Counted from the stretch's first letter, positions 1 to 12,189 are shown. The stretch is 64,000 nt of DNA from Durusdinium trenchii (GCA_963970005.1 CAXAMN010006668.1:1372940-1436939), one strand, 5' to 3'. Notes: generated from the sequence alone by a model not told the origin. Translations and numbers: made by a program.

Positions 1-16
1 AAGGTGTTCGGCCGAG

Positions 17-84
17 GTGCAGGAGGCGGTCATGGAAAGGGGCTTAGACGGTGCCCGCAATGCCTCGTCCGCTCTTCTAGCACG
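17..84 (+). CDS. Host exon, hypothetical gene, copy A of a duplicated segment
   Basis: The open frame begins after an AG and reads VQEAVMERGLDGARNASS and onward. It ends at CTA GCA CG before a GC dinucleotide. If the GC is the donor and the AG at 401-402 the acceptor, the next exon continues in phase as LLAR-IRDM. A clearly related segment lies at 1433. No function is recognised. The gene continues off the left edge. Exon status is inferred from the paralogue and the matching phases. Confidence 0.5.
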
Positions 85-402
85 GCCACCTGGAATGACA
101 GAATGGAACCAGGGAGTTTGGAGCAAAAAAGCAAAGAACTCTGATGTTTCATGTCTTTTTTTCAAGTTAAAGTTAAAGGTATTGACTGGTTCCACAGTCG
201 ATGGTTTAAAAGATCTAGAGCTCCATCAGGTCTCTAGATGCTTGTAGCCCTTATGCCGCCGTTCCGGCACTGGTTCGCCGAGCAGATTGAATGCCACATC
301 ACCCATGCAAAAAACTTTGCTATCCCGTATTTGTACTCGTTTGCAAGGTCATGTTTGACCTTGGATTCTGTTATTCTTCCGCTCTTCTGCTTCCGCGCCC
401 AG

Positions 403-575
403 GATCCGGGACATGACGCAACGGCTGCGCGACGGAGCCGGACGCGGCGGACACCGGGACAGTCCGTCGGCGCCCTGGGACGGTGCGCGGCGGACGGAGC
501 GCGGGACGGTCGCGGTGCCCATCGGTGCCGGGCCGATTGGGCAAGTGGCGCCTCCGGCGTCACGGGGGAGGTCCT
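403..575 (+). CDS. Host exon, continuation of the exon at 17-84
   Basis: After the AG at 401-402, a single G completes the Arg codon of the previous exon and the frame reads IRDMTQRLRDGAGRG and onward, rich in Arg, Gly and Pro. The paralogue at 1433 reads LLAKIKD without interruption, which supports joining LLAR to IRD here across a GC-AG intron (85-402). The 3' end is uncertain. The product is unknown. Confidence 0.45.
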
Positions 576-752
576 TAGCAGATGAGGTGGAGGAGAGGTG
601 GTGGAAGGTTGAAGAATTGAAAGGCAGTTATATAGAGGTTGAAGACCCTTATCTAATTAGATATCCTAGAGTCCTAGAGTGTTCTACAGTTGGATCTCGT
701 CTACAGTATGGTTTCAATTGGCTTTTCATGGTTTCCTTTCTTTCATCTGGAG

Positions 753-839
753 GGACCACGACGCCAACCAACGGGTCCCAGCTCCCTTCGACCACCCTGG
801 AGGACTACTTGCAACGCTACGGGGTGGACACCATGGCCT
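753..839 (+). CDS. Host exon, hypothetical
   Basis: The block is bordered by AG (751-752) and GTGAGG (from 840). The open frame reads as a protein-like segment including LPSTTLEDYLQRYGVDTMA. It probably belongs to the same gene as the exon at 403, but the link is inferred from strand and distance only. No family is recognised. Confidence 0.45.
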
Positions 840-1432
840 GTGAGGCGATGAGACGATGTTCTCCCGAGGCGATGAGACGATGAGCGGTTTGTCAACCGTT
901 GCCAACCGTCGACGCGTTTGGGTGGACATGGGGTGAATGTGTGGCCCTATCATTATTCTTTGGGTGTTGCACCTGAAAGATGCCTCCAGAGGAACTGTCG
1001 GACTTTCTCAAAACCCTTGAGGTGGCTGATTGAATCGAACCAGCTGGCCGAATATCTGGGTGGTTTCGACCTCTGCTGTTTTGAAGTCTTGTTCGACATC
1101 GTTTGTAGTCCAGGTCTCATTGGATGATCAGACAAACACTATCAGCTACAGGGGGTGTCCGATTTCATCACAAGAGTCGGTATATAGACGATTATATATC
1201 ACTATTTTAGAGAAAGGCCTGTAAAACAGAAACCATCATCACCCATTGTTGCAGGAAATTGGATATATGATACATATATATATATATACAGAACAGAATA
1301 TGTACATACACAAGACTCACTAGACCTCGCCAGCGTTTTTCTACCCTGCGGTCTTCCTGGTGGTCGCTCAATCCGGTCCATTGCTGTGTTTGGAGGGAGA
1401 TCACCGTGCTCCGGTCTCGTGTTTGTTCGCAG

Positions 1433-1515
1433 GTCCAGGAACAAGTTCTGGAACGGGGCCTGGACGGTGCGCGGAACCCCTCCTCTGCCCTACTGGCCAA
1501 GATCAAGGACCGGGG
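1433..1515 (+). CDS. Host exon, copy B of the duplicated segment at 17-84 plus 403
   Basis: It starts after TTCGCAG and reads VQEQVLERGLDGARNPSS, then ALLAKIKDRGL. This is clearly homologous to copy A at residue level (GLDGARN, SSALLA). Copy B runs through LLAKIKD where copy A is split by an intron, so the two differ by intron presence. The 3' boundary is uncertain. No function is assigned. Confidence 0.5.
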
Positions 1516-2985
1516 TCTGACGAATACTACCCCTGCCTTCCCGCCTTCAGACAAATCGGTAGATGGCTTTTTCCTCATTGCGATTCATTCTGAGACCATC
1601 TACGATTTATTTGGCACGGGTCGGTAACAATGGAGTGTAGTTTGGTGCTTTAAAGGCCAAGCCACTTTGGGGGTTCCACTCGTGTTTAGAAATACTTGCT
1701 TTATACCTCTAACTTGATTACTTGCAAGTAAGTATCGATAGTATTGCCAAACCTCTTTATTGCCTACTGTTCTCACCACCATCTTGGAAAAAACCTTATA
1801 TAATACTTTGCTTGGATCGGGCAACACCATCATTTTCCAGGTCCCAGGGGAAGCCGCGATGGGCCAAGGCTTCCGGGGTGAAGGAACATTTTTTGTGTAC
1901 GCATACAGATCTAAGCTTTGTCCTGTGAACCGGCTCGTCGTTCGACAGGATATCAACAGCCGGAGGAAGGAAAGGCCCGAAGGCGGACGCTACAAGCCCT
2001 ACTGAGCCAAGCACGCTTGTCCAGCCCTGGTCCATTTGCACAACATTACTGAAACTGAGAATTAATGACCATGAGTGAAAGATGAAGGTGACTTTGATCC
2101 CAGCAGCAGGACAAAGACGGTCAAAGAGTAGTGCACTGAAGAATAGTGACACTGATTAACAAACCGGAACTAGACGATCAACTGTCACTTTCCACTACGT
2201 ACTCTATACATGGTTGCAGGTTGTGCAGGGTTTTGCCACAAGCTTTAGATCGCCCCCAAAGCCGCCTCATCGAGAGTTCGCACGCCATTGGCCAATATCC
2301 TGGTAACTGCAAAGTCTTCAGCTGACCCAGACCTCTGACATTCAAGTGACTGTGGGCCAGAGTCGGGCCGGCGGCACGCCCGACCACACGTGGGCGAGAA
2401 CCGTCCGTCGCGGAAAAGGGAGCGTGGCTTCTGGTGCGGTATGGTGCGGTACGGCGCGGTATGGCGCGGTATGGGAGTTGTGTGCCATTCTGTTTGAGGA
2501 TTCTGGAGGGCAGGAGCATGCGCCTGGCATGGGGGCATGCTAGGTCAACAGTGTGCAACAGCCAAAGAAACATCATGACACATCCCCCCGGTTTCCTTCG
2601 CAGCTGGCCCCTCTTACTGAAAACCTGGACCTTCGATGGAAGTGAGTGATGGGAGGTTTGTGTGTGCCTTCATCAATCTCCGCCAGCTTTGAAGTGCGAT
2701 GCCGCAAACGTTTTTTCCATGAAGAGGTTCCAGAGGGCAAATCTGCATCATCCGAGTCTGGACCTTGGATCATTGAGTAATGGGCTTTCTGGTTCCAAAC
2801 AATTGAGTTCATTGAGTAACATCCATGTTTCAAGTCATACCAAGTTTCTTTTTCACACGAGGCTGTCCGAAAATGAGGGACCGGCGCAAGCCAGCCGTTT
2901 GCGATCCCCATTTGGTGGAGCCAAACTCACCATCACGGGGATCGAAGAATCTGAGGTCCCGATCATTCCACGTATATTTTGGCAG
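1516..2985. other. Non-coding stretch, probably intronic or intergenic
   Basis: No open frame here has convincing protein-like composition. The only structure seen is a short decamer tandem repeat at 2431-2470, listed separately. Small open frames on both strands look like chance overlaps. Confidence 0.35.
2431..2470. repeat. 10-bp tandem repeat, four units
   Basis: Four adjacent decamers of the form NYGGYGCGGT (ctggtgcggt, atggtgcggt, acggcgcggt, atggcgcggt) are seen directly. The block is GC-rich and short. Confidence 0.8.
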
Positions 2986-3100
2986 GCGACGTGTGCCCCG
3001 CGCGCCCCGCGGCCAGGCGTGTGCGACGAACTCGGTGGTCAACGCGGAGACCGAAACCGGCGCCGCGCCGCGGCCACAACGCCTGGTGCGATGTGTCGGG
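2986..3100 (+). CDS. Possible host exon, GC-rich, hypothetical
   Basis: A GC-rich block follows TTTTGGCAG. One frame reads RVPRAPRGQACATNSVV and then NAETETGAAPRPQRL. The high GC of the block against its surroundings and the acceptor-like border are the only support. The product is unknown and the frame choice uncertain. Confidence 0.28.
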
Positions 3101-3183
3101 GAAGGGTCACGAAGAAGGGGAAGGCTCCTCAATTGGTGACATGAAGAAGGGGAACATTTGGGAGCCAAACCTGCGTAACTTCC

Positions 3184-3245
3184 TTTTGCTATTAGGTTGG
3201 AGGGCATCGCTATTAGGGTGGAGGCCATCGCTATTAGGTTTGGAG
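3184..3245 (-). repeat. 21-bp minisatellite, 'NLIAMAS' type, reverse orientation
   Basis: Read on the - strand, this is about three 21-bp units close to agcgatggcctccaaccta plus at. Each encodes seven residues near NLIAMAS. The tract is flanked by two copies of gaaggggaacattt. The same unit occurs in + orientation at 39668-39750. I recall such heptad tracts from many Symbiodinium predicted proteins, but that could not be checked here. Confidence 0.7.
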
Positions 3246-4479
3246 AAGGGGAACATTTAGGAGCCTTCTGCGTAAGGTTTGAGCCAATTTTTGGACCTCC
3301 GATTCCATGCCACCAACAGAAACACCTTTCGGCTATCCTATGAACGTTCGCTGTCATTTCCCAACCAAGCAGCATCCTGGTCTCCACCGTTCAGATGTTT
3401 GCCCAACCGTTGGTCTGAGCGACTACACTGTCAGGACCGAGTCAGGACCCACCTTGTCATTCTTTTTGCACATTACAGCTCATGTCTGGGGTCGTTTTGT
3501 GCTCAACCCCCATCCCCATAAGAATCAATGGCTGATCAGATTGCGGGTCAAAAAAGTCACAAACAAACCATACAAGAGTCAGAATAGTACATCCCCCAGA
3601 CTATCCAGTTGGCTACGGCACCTGAATAGATCTGTAAACGCAATGTGCCCCAGCAATTGCGGCATGTCCACCATGGATTCCTGTTTGTACTCTGTTTGGA
3701 CCCATAAATCCATGCGTCTTCGCCACCGTTGTCCACCCATCCTTGCCTCTTTCCCAGGCCTCATGCGGAAGGCGTGAGAGTAGAATGTGCTTTTCATCAT
3801 AGACTAGCAGGTGCGAGGAGTTGCGGAGTGCCAACCTCCTCAAAGTAAGAGAAGAAGATGCGTCCAAAGAAAGAACCTCTCTGTAATGATAGAGTCAGTC
3901 AACCAAAATCCAACAAACATCCCTGACCTGGAAGCTTTGTGGTCATTCTTGAAGGCCCAATCTAGAAATCTTACCTTGCAACTTGCAACTGAAAGACGGC
4001 TGATGAATCTCCATATGAGGGGTTTTTGCTCTTGGTTAATCAACCGTCTATACTATATTTGGGGCTGAATCAAAAAGATCCAACCACAACAGACCTTTGC
4101 TGAACTAGAAAGACGAGACGAAATCATGAGCAGCTGCGGCGATGGCACTTCTGAGCACAGCGGTACCTCGGTTGGTTGGTGTTCACATCGTTTTCCATTT
4201 CCGGTGACATGCATTCTCCCAGGCCCAATCCCCCATAATCCAAGCATTTGTGAAACCTTACTCTCCCCAACTCCTGGACCAAAGGCCTGTCCCATGCGCG
4301 CAAAGCGCCCAAAGGGCGCACAAAGGGCGCTCGGAGCGGCAACGCAGTGCGGAGCGAGTGCGTGAAACTGTGACACGAATTGCTCAAAATCTGAAGTGTG
4401 ATGCTCAGAAACTTAGGTTGTGCCAAGCGAATGCTGGATATTTGCTGTAAGGGTTCAATTATTCTGGGCAATTTTAATC

Positions 4480-4581
4480 TGGCGCAAGAGTGGATAGAGA
4501 CGATCCTGAGGCTTGGGCGCCAGGCAGTGCCAGGGAGCCTCTTTGAGGAATTTGTTGATCCAAAGACAGATGGGGCAAAGG
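4480..4581 (+). CDS. Host exon, hypothetical
   Basis: The protein-like frame AQEWIETILRLGRQAVPG, then SLFEEFVDPKTDGAK, ends before GGTACT, which can act as a donor. The 5' border is not well defined. No family is recognised. Confidence 0.4.
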
Positions 4582-6048
4582 GTACTGTACACTCCTTTTG
4601 AAGAGAAACCACAAAAAAGTGGATTACATAGGCGGCTTACTCGCTTTGAGATAAATCTTGACCCCTCAGACAGTGACTGTTGGACACACGCCACGGCAGT
4701 GGGGCCGGGCCAGGGAAGCACAGTGGCGCTGGGCATTGAGACTGCTGCCTGAGCCTGCGGAGCCTGCGGATGAGATGAGTGACACGGTGTGCGATCGAGA
4801 TCAGGTGGTTTATAGCTCGTGGATGCTAGTGGTTTATATAAACTTTCAGTCAAGAGAATCCAGGGGTTTTCAAGTTCGATTTAGAGTCGACGTTGGTCCG
4901 TGAGCGGAAGATGGAAAGAACCATATCCCTTGAGAAGAGGACAGGTTGGAACCTTAGACATATATTTGACGGTTCCTTTGAAGACAAACTGGACGGTAGA
5001 GGTGCGTGGAAGAGGTCGTCCCCATCAACCCTTGGCCCAAACAAACATCGTCCCCATCGGGTAGAGGAAGATAAGATCACTTCCACATCCACAGCCTTCC
5101 GACAGAGTAGTTTTTGAGCGCTTGAGGTGATGATCATGCTGACGGTTGGTGAATCAAGCACCTTAATTTATTGTATGGCCCAACATCTCTATATGGGCGG
5201 TTTGCTGATCAACAATCAACATTACACTTAGATGTACTCGTTGATCAGAAATTACAATGAATTACCAACCCATGATTCGCAACCTCGTCCACTCCTTCCA
5301 ACGAGGTTTTGTGTCTGCGATGTGACATGGCAGCAGATACATATGTGATTGATGCATATTTCAGTTTTGTTCCCGGTTTGTGCAGCAGCTTCCATTTCGT
5401 GGACCCCGTGCGCCAAATGAGCATTCCAAGGAATGCGATTCCTGCATGGACTCGTGCCATTTGGCTGTTGTGCAGTTCGCCACTGGCAAGGACCCTGCGA
5501 GAAGCCAAAACAGTTGGCGAGGGACTGAGCAGTTGCTGTTGACTGAGACCAGAGCCCTGGCCCCCAAGTTTACGCTTCGGGAAATTGCCATTTAACTGGT
5601 AACTGGGCACTTTTGGAAGTGACTAGTGACTAGTGAGACTAATACACTTTGTCACTCGGAGCAACTCCAGTGAACACAAAGCCTTGGATAGAGACTGCCC
5701 CCAACTCGCTAGATGTCCACAGCACGTCCATCTTGAGCGTTGTCCGTGGTTGGGGCTACGCATGGCTACTGGTGTGAGAGTCGGGGGCAAAGGATGAAGG
5801 GGGCAGTTGAGTGTAAGTCCATTCGATCTGGATCGCTGGTCGCCTACACCATTACTTTAGTCGTGGCCTACTCTGGTTTTGGTTTAGTATGAGTTGTAGC
5901 AAGCCCCAGCATGTTGCCTGATGAACCAATCAGGTTTCCCACCAGAATTGCCTCTCAAGAACATCAAGAACTTATGATCATAGTTTTTTTTCCCTAATCG
6001 CGATCATATAAGGAGATGTGGGATCTCTCATTTCAACTTAAACTTAAG
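4582..6048. other. Stretch without a supported gene
   Basis: Short open frames exist on both strands, but none has good splice borders plus protein-like composition. A fragment near 4690-4750 (WTHATAVGPGQGSTVALG) could be a short exon. Nothing else stands out. Confidence 0.3.
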
Positions 6049-6217
6049 GTGAACGTCACACGGCCGATTTCCATGGGACATCTGCCCAGATGGGCGCGCC
6101 ATGTCTCCCGGCCGTGAGGATCCAGCCGCATGAACGGCTCCAGAACAGCGCAGTGGCCAGCGCCGCGGCCGGGAGTGCATGGCAGCTGGCGATGTGCCTG
6201 GGCCGCTGGCTGTGGGC
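6049..6217 (+). CDS. Host exon, hypothetical
   Basis: The exon is bordered by TTAAG and GTGAGG. In the open frame it reads ERHTADFHGTSAQMGAP and later LQNSAVASAAAGSAWQ. It is GC-rich relative to its flanks. The last segment is faintly like dinoflagellate PPR-type repeats (NSA..A...WQ.A), but one weak match is not enough to name it. Confidence 0.45.
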
Positions 6218-7534
6218 GTGAGGAGAGCCATCAGAAGTTGCTCAAAAAATCTAAAGCATGCGAACACATTTAAAGACATCAATTGGTTGGTGGTTCACAT
6301 ACCTGAAAGGATTCAGTTTTTAGGGGCGCATGCTTTTGCTTGCTTGGCGGGGTGTTTGGTGATGCTGACATTAGAGCAATTTAAAGCATCCCGTTTGATT
6401 GAAAATACAACTTGGCTGCCTCACAACTTGGCTTTTGGTGTTTGTAAACCTAGAGACTTTGGGCCCCTAGATCAAGAAGAGTACCAGACCTCCGAAGATT
6501 CTGGCGTTTTGCCACGTTGAAAAACAGTGTTTCACCGAATTTTTCCCCAGTATGAACTTCCCCACTTAGCAGAATCGGTGCAACATCCAAATGACATCAC
6601 TGGACACCTTGGATGTAAATGGCTTTCGGTGCATTTGTTTTTTGTTCAAGGAATCACCTTCAACATGCTCCAATGTTTCAAGTGTGGCCCCTTTCTGGCG
6701 CCGACAGCACTTGGGGGCCCAGGCATGTGCGGCCACGCGTGGGGGGTGCGGCAGAGCTGGAGGTTTTAGCGGCCTGTGAAAGGACGGGGAGATGGGGTAC
6801 AGCAAGGGGGACTTGACAGTTGCAGCTGGTGACCATTGGCAATCTGTTGGAACTGTTGGAACTTGGTGGTGTGGTCATTCTATATCTGTTGTTGTAAGCT
6901 GATGTAAGTTGTCAATTTCCTGTGCAAACTTGTGCATGCCTTCAAATAGATGGTGGCAGGTGTTGATGAAGCGACCCCCTGGAGGGCAGACAGTTCTAGG
7001 TGTCTCCGGCGCGTCCAACGGTAAAAGGAACAACACAATCTAGTGGAACATGTCTACATGTTGTGCCCTCAAATTCATTCGGGTCCAAATACCACCGGTC
7101 GAAGGTCCTCTGCCCAACACGGGGTCTGGTCAAAGCTGGACCCAGCATGAGGGCCCAGGCATCCGCATGCGATCTGCGGTGCCAAAGGAGAGATCTGTGG
7201 ACATCAGCCACTCGGATGACTTGGTTAAGGACTAGCTGCTGTCCATGTTCAGATGTGGGACAGTAGTCTAGTAGTGGAACATGACTTATAGATCTATATA
7301 GTGCTAACATGCTAACATGTGTCAACCACACGGTTACACCAAGCCACTTCGGCATCATCCTGGGCTTTGGCATGGGCATGCCAAGTGTAGTATGTGTCAG
7401 ATACGCTTGTAGCTCTATATCACGAAAGGTAGCTTGAGCTACCTGAGTTCTCCTTGCTTTAGCAAAAATGTATTACTATCAGGAGTTGGGATTGTGCATT
7501 GAGTTTGGTCCTGTAAGAGTTGATTCTGTTCGTT

Positions 7535-7555
7535 GGGGGGGGGGCCCCCCCCCCC
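7535..7555. repeat. G10-C11 homopolymer palindrome
   Basis: Ten G are followed directly by eleven C, a perfect self-complementary block. It could form a hairpin and is difficult to sequence, so the exact length may be unreliable. Confidence 0.85.
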
Positions 7556-7918
7556 GGATCAAATCCCCCCTGCGCCGGTTCACGCCGTCATGGACTTCTA
7601 CCAGGGTTACTTGTGATTGCCTGCTACCTTTCGTTCACCCCCTCCTCTCTCAAGTAGATGTGTACTTTCTTGTCTTCTTCAGAATCCACTGCCAGGACCA
7701 TCCGCTTCGTGCGAAGGGACTACCTTATTAGGCTTCCATTGCCGGGGTAGAGGCCTTGGCACCCTCTTTGGAACTGGAAGGCACCTCAAAACACCCCATG
7801 CGCCTGACCTGTAGTGAAACTGCACAGTCCACGACTTCCAGGAGTCTTTTGCTCGCATGTCGCCTGACCTGGTGTCCTGCGTTCCAAATGCCTTCCAAAT
7901 GGTTCCAACCCCCCCCAG

Positions 7919-8044
7919 TCCGGCCCGGGCCAGGGCCACGAAATTTGAGGTCACCATTGGCGTCCAGGCAGTGCAGGACGTGGCCCTTCTGGGCCTGCAG
8001 GGCGTCAGCGACAAAAAGGTCGACTCGGTCAGAGTGGCGCGCAT
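7919..8044 (+). CDS. Host exon, hypothetical
   Basis: The 126-nt block lies between CCCCCCAG and GTGAGG. It reads ATKFEVTIGVQAVQDVAL, then LGLQGVSDKKVDSVRVA. Composition and clean borders make this one of the better exon calls. The product is not recognised. Confidence 0.55.
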
Positions 8045-8883
8045 GTGAGGGCGCAGCAGGTTTCCTTTTTCTCGGATGATCGGGCGCAAGGGAAAAGAAC
8101 TAAGAAGCTTCAAATACAAAGACGAGGCTTTCCAAAGTCTCGACTAGAAACAGCATGAAACATCACGCAAACCATGTGACGATCAACACACATGACACAG
8201 AATCAACACGAACATCAGTATAATGCTGCACCATACAACGCATAGCTCGGGGTGTCCATGGCACCGCCCTCCGGCCAAAGCCCATCACCGCCACTTTCTT
8301 TGCCATGCTGTTCGGTTCCGGTTTGCCTGGTTTGCCGCATAAGCGACAAACGTGTGTGTGTTGGTGTTGGAAGCAACGAGGCCAACACCGCAGAGGAGAT
8401 CAATGGCTATCATCAGGAGATGCAACCGAGACTTGCCTTAATTAGCTCGTCTTATCATCTGGGTTTCGGGGCAAGGTCAGTAGCAACTTGGAATCGGCTC
8501 GCTTCGTGAGCGGCCTCGCTTCGCAGTGATACTTTGATCAATAAGAATTTTAGTTTGGAAATACTAGGGATGCCCCCCAAGCCAACAGGTCTTTAGTCTA
8601 AGTGCCTTCCTGCACGTACCAGGTCCTTTCTTTTTGGCGCACAAGAGGTGAGTGCTCACCATGATCAACAATTGATCACCTTGTCTGCAAACGTTGCTGC
8701 AGAGCCGGACAAATCTGAATGGGTGAACCAACTCGTCGCATGGGTTCGCAGGGGTTCCAGCTCCAGACAAATCCGAATCGCAGGGCTCCACCGACCCCTA
8801 AGGATCCCAATAGCCTGCGTGTATACCCAGGTTACCACCATCCCTAAGCATCAAGCCGTGCGTGTCGTGCCGTGCGTGTGTAG

Positions 8884-9031
8884 ACGCCGGATGGGGAAAC
8901 ACCAGGAGCTCTCGGTGTCGGACACGAACGGTGTCGCACCCAGTCACGCCTTGAGGTTCCTGAACGCCCTCGATCTCCGACGCCAGCTGGAGTCCGGCCC
9001 CCCGGACACCGATGTCCAGGGAGCGGTCTGA
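8884..9031 (+). CDS. Host exon, possibly terminal, hypothetical
   Basis: After TGTGTAG the frame runs through GKHQELSVSDTNGVAPSH and ALRFLNALDLRRQLESG to a TGA at 9029-9031. It may be a terminal exon, or the stop may lie just inside an intron. The product is unknown. Confidence 0.45.
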
Positions 9032-9760
9032 GTGCTGTGGAGGGAATGGTTAAAAATGGTTTAAATAGGATGTTGGACTTGGTGCAGTTCTTAGATGTTG
9101 GTCCCTCTAATTGGTTTCCAGCTTTCTGAATATCTCATGTTTGTGAGGTAGCATTTCATACACATGTGGGCATATGGGCATTCCACTGAAGATGCTAACG
9201 CGTTGTATAACAATATCCAGGTGCGGCGAGAAAGCACTGTAAGCACAACCCCTGATTGATGGAGCAGTACCAGATTTTCATAGATGTGGAAGATGCAATA
9301 CCTGCAACAATTGCCACAAACATGTTTAGTGCGGCTTGAACTGCAGCCATTTGGAAGGCAAAGCAAAGCCAATTAGTCCACCTGACCAAAGCATGTCGCT
9401 TGCGCTGCAGATGTCAGAATTCGAGGGCCGGTTACAGCCACCTGGCCATTTTTGTTCATCTTTTGCCGCATTTGGATCCAAACCAAAGCGACCCAAACCC
9501 TTTTGTGCGCGTCTCCCGACTCAAAAAGGGTCTCCATCTTCTCCCGTTCGTCCACGAATCGCTTTCTGGGTTCCGGGCGCGGTGGATCGTTCCGTCGTTC
9601 CGGGTGCTGCGCGGAAAACGCGGTGCGTTTTCACGCTGGTTGAGCACTGAGTTCCCATCGAACGAACTGATGGACGAACTGATGGCGAATCTTCACCGAA
9701 AATCCTCACGAAGAGATTTTTCAGCTCAACGGCTGCAGTTCGGAACACCTGTCCCACCCT

Positions 9761-9865
9761 GTGAAGATCTGTGAAGAGCCGGAATCCGTTCGGGAACTTA
9801 GGAGGGCCGTGCAGCAAGCCAAGCTGGTGTTATCCTCCCAGAAATCCCTGCAGCTGCCGAATGAG
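9761..9865 (+). CDS. Host exon, weak Hsp70-like segment
   Basis: The frame contains VRELRRAVQQAKLVLSSQ. This resembles the LRR.VE.AKR.LSSQ stretch of the Hsp70/Hsp110 ATPase domain. Only about 20 residues match, so this is a suggestion. An open frame just upstream (about 9540-9774) could be another exon but has no recognisable family. Confidence 0.35.
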
Positions 9866-10328
9866 ACACACCATGGTTATGAGGAGTCTTTTTGCGCCAA
9901 GTTTCAATCTGCTGGTCGCTGGGGAACCAAACTGGCCGATGATTCGGGTGAAATATGAGACTGAGAAACTTGTTTCATATGCTGCCAGATTGGCACATGG
10001 TCGCAACACTTCCAGTCTCCAGGAGGGTTGGTAGAATTCTGCCCCGTGACAAAACATCCTGTCGAACAGGTTTTGTGATGAATTTGTGCATCGCGAGGTC
10101 CCTAAAAATCACGTCGCCAAGAGTACATGTCAGTGTAGCTATATGTCAAGAAGCATGACACATCAGAGAGTGTTGCCAGACAAGGGGATGGTGCTCTCCA
10201 CATGAGATCTAATCCTGGTAGTCCAAGGCGAATTCTTTGTATCCCAGATTCAGAGAATACCATGCCAATCTCAGTCAGTATGCAATCAAATGCACAGTCA
10301 TTTTTTGAGTCTCTGGTTCAATACCGAG

Positions 10329-10500
10329 CGGCCGTCCATATGATGCCGCGTCCACGTCCCCACGACTGTCACCGGCCTGGCAGGACAAGTTCGCCTTGGT
10401 GGAACGTGTGACGCAGCTGACCTTAGCTTCGCAGGTGAACTGCTTCGAAGCCATCTTGGGCCTCCACAAAGAGATTCTGGGCCTAGAAGCACCGCCAGTC
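10329..10500 (+). CDS. Host exon, hypothetical
   Basis: After an AG the frame reads PYDAASTSPRLSPAWQDK, FALVERVTQL and CFEAILGLHKEILGLEAP. It may be two exons, because an internal TTAGCTTCGCAG could be an acceptor. No family is recognised. Confidence 0.42.
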
Positions 10501-11455
10501 GGTTTTTTCCTTCGGGTGTGCGGGTGCGTCTGTGGGTGTTCAACGTTCACACAGTCGAGATCCAGTGGAGTCGCCACGTGGCCCGGAATCTGGGACGGAC
10601 CCCTGTGCGCGCGGTTTCTTTTTGTACTTGAAAGCATCGACATGGGGAGGAAGGACCTGTCACACAAACATCTAATATAAACATCTGGAATATCTACCAC
10701 GACTTGTACTGTTTTCACCAGGTCCCAAGACGGCGCAGTCTTCTCTTCTGGACCCTTAAGATGGCTTTCTCGGACGCGGCTCCGCGTGTCAGGAAATGGA
10801 TGGAAGTGAAGCGTTGGGCAGAGCGTGCAGAGGTGGGTGAATGGTGGGTGAATGACAGTGGGGGTAGGCGCTCACAGTGTGAAGAGGCTTGGCGGAGCCC
10901 AGAACGATCTGGAGAACCATTGGAACAGATTGGAGCCTTTGAAGTTTTTTCAACTGGATATGGTATCCCTAGAATTGGCACATGGTTGTTAGTCAGTTTT
11001 GTCATGCGCGTCATCAAGAGGGGGGTAAATTGCCGCTCAAAACAGCTTCTCATTTGTGATTGCAAGCTGGAGCTAGGGCATTGCAAGAAACAGCCTGACA
11101 GCATGACTTTACTTTCCCCGGGCGGCTATATGATAGCGATAGAACAGATTTGAGAAACGATCGTTGGACATTAAGAAGGATTTTCCCACCAGAGGTCCAT
11201 CATTTTTCGCATTGGCAGTCGAGAATTGAGACCCTAAAGGAGTATATATATATATATTTAACGTTGTGTAGTCACAGTCCTCCGATTTTCTCCAGTTTCC
11301 ACCGCCATTTTGCTAGAAGGAACACATGTTGCACCAGCTACAAATGAGTTTGCTAGCCATTGTTTGCCAACAGACCTGCCACGCCATCCTGTTTCTGGCT
11401 GATTTCTCGGTTGAAACTCCGCAAAACTCCCTTGCTCGTTCAGACCCCTCTTCAG

Positions 11456-11691
11456 ACCCCAGCCCGACGGGACCTGACCGATCTGCCGCGGGCGGATTGC
11501 CGCGGCTCCGGCAGGTCTCCCTTCGCTTCACGGCAGAGGAGCGATGTAGCTTCCTGAGAGAAGAGACTCGAGAGGTCGAAGATGCCAGCAGATCGGTGAC
11601 CGAGTTCTCGGTCGGCTATGCCATGGGATTGACCAGCAAGACGGTCACCAAAGAGACACAGTTCTTTTGGAACTTTGAGGTGACCTACAAG
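11456..11691 (+). CDS. Host exon joined in phase to 11893-12189
   Basis: The frame runs through FTAEERCSFLREETREVE, then SVTEFSVGYAMGLTSKT and QFFWNFEVTYK, and ends on a whole codon (AAG) before GCGACC. The next exon begins on a whole codon after TTTAG, giving FEVTYK-AKWDITVEW. The 201-nt intron is therefore GC-AG. The 5' boundary is less certain. No known family. Confidence 0.5.
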
Positions 11692-11892
11692 GCGACCGGC
11701 CAGTTTCATGCAGGTGTTGGTGAAGCCTTTCAGAAGCTTTCTTTTAGGTGAGAGAGACTGAACAAGATCCAATAATTCGCAAAGGTTTCCTAGTGAACAT
11801 ACACCACTCAACATGTCAGGTTGTATGCAACAATATATAAATGGCCAACAAACTGCTACAATATTATTTATATACAATAATATCATATTTAG

Positions 11893-12189
11893 GCTAAATG
11901 GGATATCACCGTCGAATGGAACCGAATTTGTGGTCCTTTGAGTCCAGTGGATGCAAGGAGGGACCAATGGTTAGACCATCAGCCGCAGCCCCTTCGTTCC
12001 CGCGAGGTGGAGCTCCTTCGAGGGGTGGGAGCCGAAGCATCAGATCGACTTTTGTTGCAAAGCCACTCACAGAGCACCGAGCTCAAGAATAAGACCAAGG
12101 TGTCCCCGCGCCCAGCAGCCAATGTGCCAGCACATTGTGAATCAGTACGCATCACGGAGCTCCTCAAACTTTTGGAGGCCACGGCATGA
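11893..12189 (+). CDS. Terminal host exon with stop codon
   Basis: It begins after TTTAG with AKWDITVEWNRICGPLS and runs about 98 codons, polar and partly helical (LRSREVELLRGVGAEAS, RITELLKLLEATA), to TGA at 12187-12189. It is linked to the preceding exon by phase. It is one of the longest host open segments in the window. Function unknown. Confidence 0.55.
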   Translation, partial: AKWDITVEWNRICGPLSPVDARRDQWLDHQPQPLRSREVELLRGVGAEASDRLLLQSHSQSTELKNKTKVSPRPAANVPAHCESVRITELLKLLEATA

